DNA of 64,000 nucleotides. Source: an uncultured Myxococcales bacterium. Lineage in GTDB: Bacteria > Myxococcota_A > UBA9042. Each line of letters opens with the position of its first letter. Position 1 is the stretch's first letter. The notes beneath the pieces were generated by a model. The model saw only the letters and a list, made by a program, of their open reading frames with translations, searched no databases and was not told where the DNA came from. Both the position numbers and the translations under genes were made by a program. Below, piece by piece: positions 60,885 through 64,000 of this stretch. The DNA lies in NCBI GenBank assembly GCA_903955385.1, contig CAJBNH010000173.1, positions 1-64,000 of the forward strand, in the 5' to 3' direction.

Positions 60885-62372
60885 CTAGCGGGTGCGCAGG
60901 CCAGCTTGGCGCGCGGCGCGGGCCCAGGTGGACTCGTCGGCGGCGGGTTGGGTCAGCACGGTTTGGCGACGCTGCCGGTCGTGAAGCAGGACGGCAAGCG
61001 CCTCGGCGAACTCGTCCTCCTCCGGTTCGCTGTGCAGCGGCGGCAACGTGCCCACGATGCCCGTGTCGTAGCGCCCGGCGATGAAGCGCTCGCTGCCGAC
61101 GACCTGCAGCAAGTGCTCAATGTTGTGCTGGATGCCGCCGATCTCGAACGTGTTCAATGCCGCGCGGATCCGTCCGATGCAGGCCGGGCGGTCTGGGGCC
61201 CAAGCGCTCAGCTTCGCGATCATCGCGTCGTAGTGGTTCGAGACCACGTCGCCCTCGACCACGCCGTCGTCTACCCGCAACCCGGGACCGATGGGCGGAC
61301 GATACACGCGCAAGGGGCCGGGAGAAGGCAGGAAACCGCGAGACGGATCTTCGGCGTACACCCGGCACTCGATGGCGTGGCCGCGCTGCGACAGCGTCGC
61401 CTGCGAGACCGACATCGGTTGGCCCATCGCGATGCGCAGCTGCTCGACCACCAGATCCACGCCCGTGACGAGCTCGGTGACCGGGTGCTCGACCTGCAGG
61501 CGGGTGTTCATCTCCATGAAGTAGAAGCGCTCGTCGGGGTCGACCAGAAATTCGATTGTCCCCGCGCCCACATACTGCACGGCACGCGCCGCCTGAACGG
61601 CGACCTCTCCCATGGCCAGTCGGGTCTGGTTCGACAGCCCGGGTGCGGGAGATTCCTCAATGATCTTCTGGTTTCGACGCTGAACCGAGCACTCGCGATC
61701 AAACAGATGCACGGTGTTGCCGTGGCCGTCGGCCAGCACCTGGATCTCGATGTGGCGCGGTCGGATGATGGCCTTTTCGATGTACACGGTCGGGTCGCTG
61801 AACCACGCCGCTGCCTCGCGCCGGGCGCCGTCGAAGGCCGCCTCCAGCTCGTGCTCGGCCTGCACCAGTCGGATGCCGCGCCCTCCGCCGCCCGCCGCCG
61901 CTTTCAGCATGACGGGGTAGCCGATCTCCAGACACACGCGCTGGGCCTCGGCGAAATCCCGCAGCGGGCCCTCAGAGCCCGGCACGACCGGCACGCCCGC
62001 GGCCTTCATGGTGTCACGGGCCAGCGTCTTGATGCCCATCTGCCGCATCGCGTAGCTGCCGGGCCCTACGAAGGTGACTCCAGCGGCGTCGCACTGCTCT
62101 CGGAAAGACGCGTTTTCGCTAAGGAAGCCGTAACCCGGGTGGATCAGCGTCGCCCCGGTGTCCTTGGCCGCCTGCAGGATGCGCGGGCCGGACAGGTAGG
62201 ACTCGGCAGATGCGGCGGGACCCACACGCACGGCTTCGTCGGCGAGCCACACGTGGCGGGACTGGGCGTCCGCGTCCGAGTAGACGGCGACCGACGGCAG
62301 CCCCAGCTCCTTGCAGGCCCGGATGACGCGACAGGCGATTTCGCCACGGTTTGCGATCAGCACCTTGTGCAA
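60885..62372 (-). CDS. Biotin carboxylase subunit of an acyl-CoA carboxylase
   Basis: 495 residues from a TTG start. The TTG at 62372 is chosen because the family start HKVLIANRGEIACRV follows at once and AAGGAG lies 7 nt upstream; no ATG fits. It carboxylates biotin with bicarbonate and ATP. Visible parts: HPGYGFLSENASF, the ATP-grasp glycine loop AAAGGGGRGIRLV, EKAIIRPRHIEIQVLADGHGN, ECSVQRRNQKIIEESP, and FLVDPDERFYFMEMNTRLQVEHPVTE. It fits acetyl/propionyl-CoA carboxylase alpha subunits without a fused carrier. Confidence 0.95.
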   Translation of the reverse strand: MHKVLIANRGEIACRVIRACKELGLPSVAVYSDADAQSRHVWLADEAVRVGPAASAESYLSGPRILQAAKDTGATLIHPGYGFLSENASFREQCDAAGVTFVGPGSYAMRQMGIKTLARDTMKAAGVPVVPGSEGPLRDFAEAQRVCLEIGYPVMLKAAAGGGGRGIRLVQAEHELEAAFDGARREAAAWFSDPTVYIEKAIIRPRHIEIQVLADGHGNTVHLFDRECSVQRRNQKIIEESPAPGLSNQTRLAMGEVAVQAARAVQYVGAGTIEFLVDPDERFYFMEMNTRLQVEHPVTELVTGVDLVVEQLRIAMGQPMSVSQATLSQRGHAIECRVYAEDPSRGFLPSPGPLRVYRPPIGPGLRVDDGVVEGDVVSNHYDAMIAKLSAWAPDRPACIGRIRAALNTFEIGGIQHNIEHLLQVVGSERFIAGRYDTGIVGTLPPLHSEPEEDEFAEALAVLLHDRQRRQTVLTQPAADESTWARAARQAGLRTR

Positions 62373-62414
62373 CGGGGGGCTCCTTGGCGCAGTGTTGGGG
62401 GGGAAGCGGGCGGT

Positions 62415-62444
62415 ATCCTGCCGATGCGCAAGGTTCGCTGTCAA
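62415..62444 (-). promoter_or_regulatory. Promoter of the biotin carboxylase operon
   Basis: On the minus strand TTGACA (62444-62439), 18 nt, CAGGAT (62420-62415). It would serve the carboxylase, carrier, prmA and rsmE genes. Confidence 0.5.
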
Positions 62445-62484
62445 CGAGTGCGCGTCACCGGGACCCAGAACCGCTCTCCGGTGC

Positions 62485-62513
62485 TTGAATTGCCAAGGGA
62501 GTCGACCTACCTT
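62485..62513 (+). promoter_or_regulatory. Promoter of ftsY
   Basis: TTGAAT (62485-62490), 17 nt, TACCTT (62508-62513), about 60 bp before the ATG. Confidence 0.5.
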
Positions 62514-62574
62514 GCTGGCCCTCCGAACGCCCGGGTCGCCCGAACACGCCCCGCCCAACAAGGCCTGCGACGAC

Positions 62575-63921
62575 ATGCTCGATTCCATGCAACTCTTTGT
62601 CTCTTTGCCGCTTCTTCCCGCTCAGGCGGCGACCGACGGCGCTGTCGACTCGACCGGCTTGGCGATCGGCCTTGCCGTTCTGGTCGCTGCGGCCATCGCT
62701 GCCTACGCGATGCTGAAGTCGAAGTCTGGCCGTGTTGCCCCGACGGACGACACGCAGAAGGCGGCGCCCGCGGCGGTCGTGGACGTCCCGAGCGACGAAG
62801 CGCGTCAAGCGGCCAAGGCCCTGCGGCGTGCGGCCCGCGGCGGCGTGAAGGTGGGTGCCGACGGCGAGCTGAAGCGGCTGGATTCGTTCGACCTGGACCA
62901 GCAGACCCGTCGCGAGCTCGAGGATTCGGCGTCCCGTCGTTCGCAAGTCCGCGCCCCGCAAGCGGATGACGGGGAGCAGCGTGCCTATCTGGAGGCCGGG
63001 CTGTCCAAGACGCGGTCCGAGGGCTTTGTCGCGAGGCTAGGCAAGCTCTTTCAGGGCAAGCAGATCGACGCAGCCCTGCTGACCGAGATCGAAGAGGTGC
63101 TGTATCGCGCGGACCTTGGCGTGAAGACCGCCGACCGGCTGCTGGACGCGCTGAAGGTGGCGTCGTCGCGCAAGGAGCTGGAGGACACCGAACACGTCTG
63201 GAAGACCCTGCGCCAGAAGTCGCTCGAGATTTTGCGGTCCGTCGGCGAGCGGCCGCTGCAGGTCGAAAACGACTCCGGACCTGCCGTGCTGATGGTGGTG
63301 GGCGTCAACGGCTCGGGAAAAACGACGACGATCGGCAAGCTTGCCCATCGCTATGCCGCTGAGGGCCGCAAGGTCATTGTGGCCGCCGCTGACACCTTTC
63401 GCGCGGCTGCGGTCGACCAACTGGAAGTTTGGTGCCAGCGCGCCGGCGTCGAGCTGTTCCGCGGCAAGGAGAACGCCGACCCCGCCAGCGTGGTTTTTGC
63501 CGCCATCGAGAAGGCCAAGGCGGATGGGGCCGATCTGGTGATCATCGACACAGCGGGGCGCTTGCACACGAACTCGAACCTGATGGAAGAGTTGCGCAAG
63601 GTTGGCCGGGTCGCCGCCAAGGCGCAGGCGGGAGCCCCCCACGAGGTGCTGCTGGTGCTGGACGCCACCATGGGGCAGAACGCGGTGAAGCAAGCCGAGC
63701 TGTTCCGCGAGGCCATCGACGTCACAGGGATCGCGTTGACCAAGCTCGACGGTACGGCCAAGGGTGGCGTGGTTCTGGCGATCGCCGAAGCCCTGAAGCT
63801 GCCCGTCAAGCTGGTGGGGGTTGGCGAGCGGATGCAGGATCTGCGCGATTTTGATGCGGATCTCTTCGTCGAGACGCTGTTCGACGGCAAGGACGGCCAC
63901 GCCGCGGGTCCCGTCTCTTGA
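62575..63921 (+). CDS. ftsY: Signal recognition particle receptor FtsY
   Basis: 448 residues. FtsY docks the SRP-ribosome complex to the membrane. An N-terminal transmembrane-like segment (about 27-47: TGLAIGLAVLVAAAIAAYAML) is followed by a charged A region, unlike E. coli FtsY, which is only peripheral. The NG domain starts near residue 140: P-loop GVNGSGKTTTIGK (about 243-255), DTFRAAAVDQL, DTAGRLHTN and TKLDGTAKGG. It is complete. ATGs at 62575 and 62587 are both possible; the first is used. Confidence 0.95.
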   Translation: MLDSMQLFVSLPLLPAQAATDGAVDSTGLAIGLAVLVAAAIAAYAMLKSKSGRVAPTDDTQKAAPAAVVDVPSDEARQAAKALRRAARGGVKVGADGELKRLDSFDLDQQTRRELEDSASRRSQVRAPQADDGEQRAYLEAGLSKTRSEGFVARLGKLFQGKQIDAALLTEIEEVLYRADLGVKTADRLLDALKVASSRKELEDTEHVWKTLRQKSLEILRSVGERPLQVENDSGPAVLMVVGVNGSGKTTTIGKLAHRYAAEGRKVIVAAADTFRAAAVDQLEVWCQRAGVELFRGKENADPASVVFAAIEKAKADGADLVIIDTAGRLHTNSNLMEELRKVGRVAAKAQAGAPHEVLLVLDATMGQNAVKQAELFREAIDVTGIALTKLDGTAKGGVVLAIAEALKLPVKLVGVGERMQDLRDFDADLFVETLFDGKDGHAAGPVS

Positions 63922-63953
63922 CCGGCCGCTGCGTGAATCCGAAGCTCCGGGCC

Positions 63954-64000
63954 ATGCACACGTCAAACCTTGCAGCAAAGGCCCTTCTCGCGACGACCAC
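63954..64000 (+). CDS. Possible start of a truncated gene at the window edge
   Basis: An ATG at 63954 opens a frame (MHTSNLAAKALLATT) that runs off the window. It is hydrophobic like a signal-peptide start. No clear ribosome binding site. Evidence is weak. Confidence 0.25.
   Translation, partial: MHTSNLAAKALLATT

Overview
High-GC bacterial chromosome. The most likely source is a Myxococcota/deltaproteobacterial lineage (Bradymonadales- or Polyangia-like). This is inferred from secreted lipoproteins with Asp/Thr-rich linkers and Cys-rich repeats, a zinc-ribbon Ser/Thr kinase, several FHA domains and a contractile-injection-system locus. No marker here fixes the taxonomy.

Layout. Before 23.5 kb the window is mostly housekeeping: a winged-helix-like protein; a minus-strand group (queD, a Cys-less PTPS paralogue, a DUF2723-like membrane protein); a YihY membrane protein; a DUF4956-CotH-VTC cassette; sucC-sucD-ndk-thiolase; asnB; two lipoproteins flanking moeA and a small unknown gene; three tRNAs (Asp, Val, Asp); a Ser/Thr kinase; surE and apt. 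From 23.5 to 43.3 kb lies an extracellular contractile injection system (eCIS) type locus. It holds a DUF4255 cap protein, sheath 1, two overlapping tail-assembly-chaperone-like genes, sheath 2, tube, a 1329-residue Ala-rich protein in the tape-measure position, a LysM tube-adaptor, a gpD-like hub, gp25, a giant gp6/gpJ-like wedge, a gp7/gpI-like wedge carrying a PASTA domain, a fibre/receptor-binding-type protein, and two FHA proteins, one of them a periplasmic VWA-transmembrane-FHA protein. From 44.5 to 52.8 kb is a partial complex I operon (nuoE-F-J-K-L-M-N, no G/H/I). The right end carries a large caspase-like lipoprotein, an rRNA-type methyltransferase, a MepA-like murein endopeptidase, rsmE, prmA, a biotin carboxyl carrier and biotin carboxylase pair, and ftsY.

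The eCIS order (sheath, chaperones, tube, long protein, LysM, hub, gp25, gp6, gp7, fibre) follows a contractile phage tail, but no head, terminase, integrase or lysis gene is present. Three components usual in eCIS are not seen: the AAA+ ATPase, a PAAR tip and a separate gpV/gp5 spike. The most novel aspects are the FHA/VWA sensor pair with a kinase close by, the PASTA-gp7 fusion, an extended tube protein, and a possible -1 frameshift joining the two chaperone-like genes.

Regulation. Promoter-like pairs of the form TTGACA, 16-18 nt, TAGNNT recur before asnB, both plus-strand lipoproteins, the tRNA cluster and the gp25 gene, with looser versions before nuoE, ftsY and the biotin carboxylase gene. 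A split palindrome CCTGACC-N4-GGTCAAA occurs twice, once inside the eCIS locus and once upstream of nuoE.
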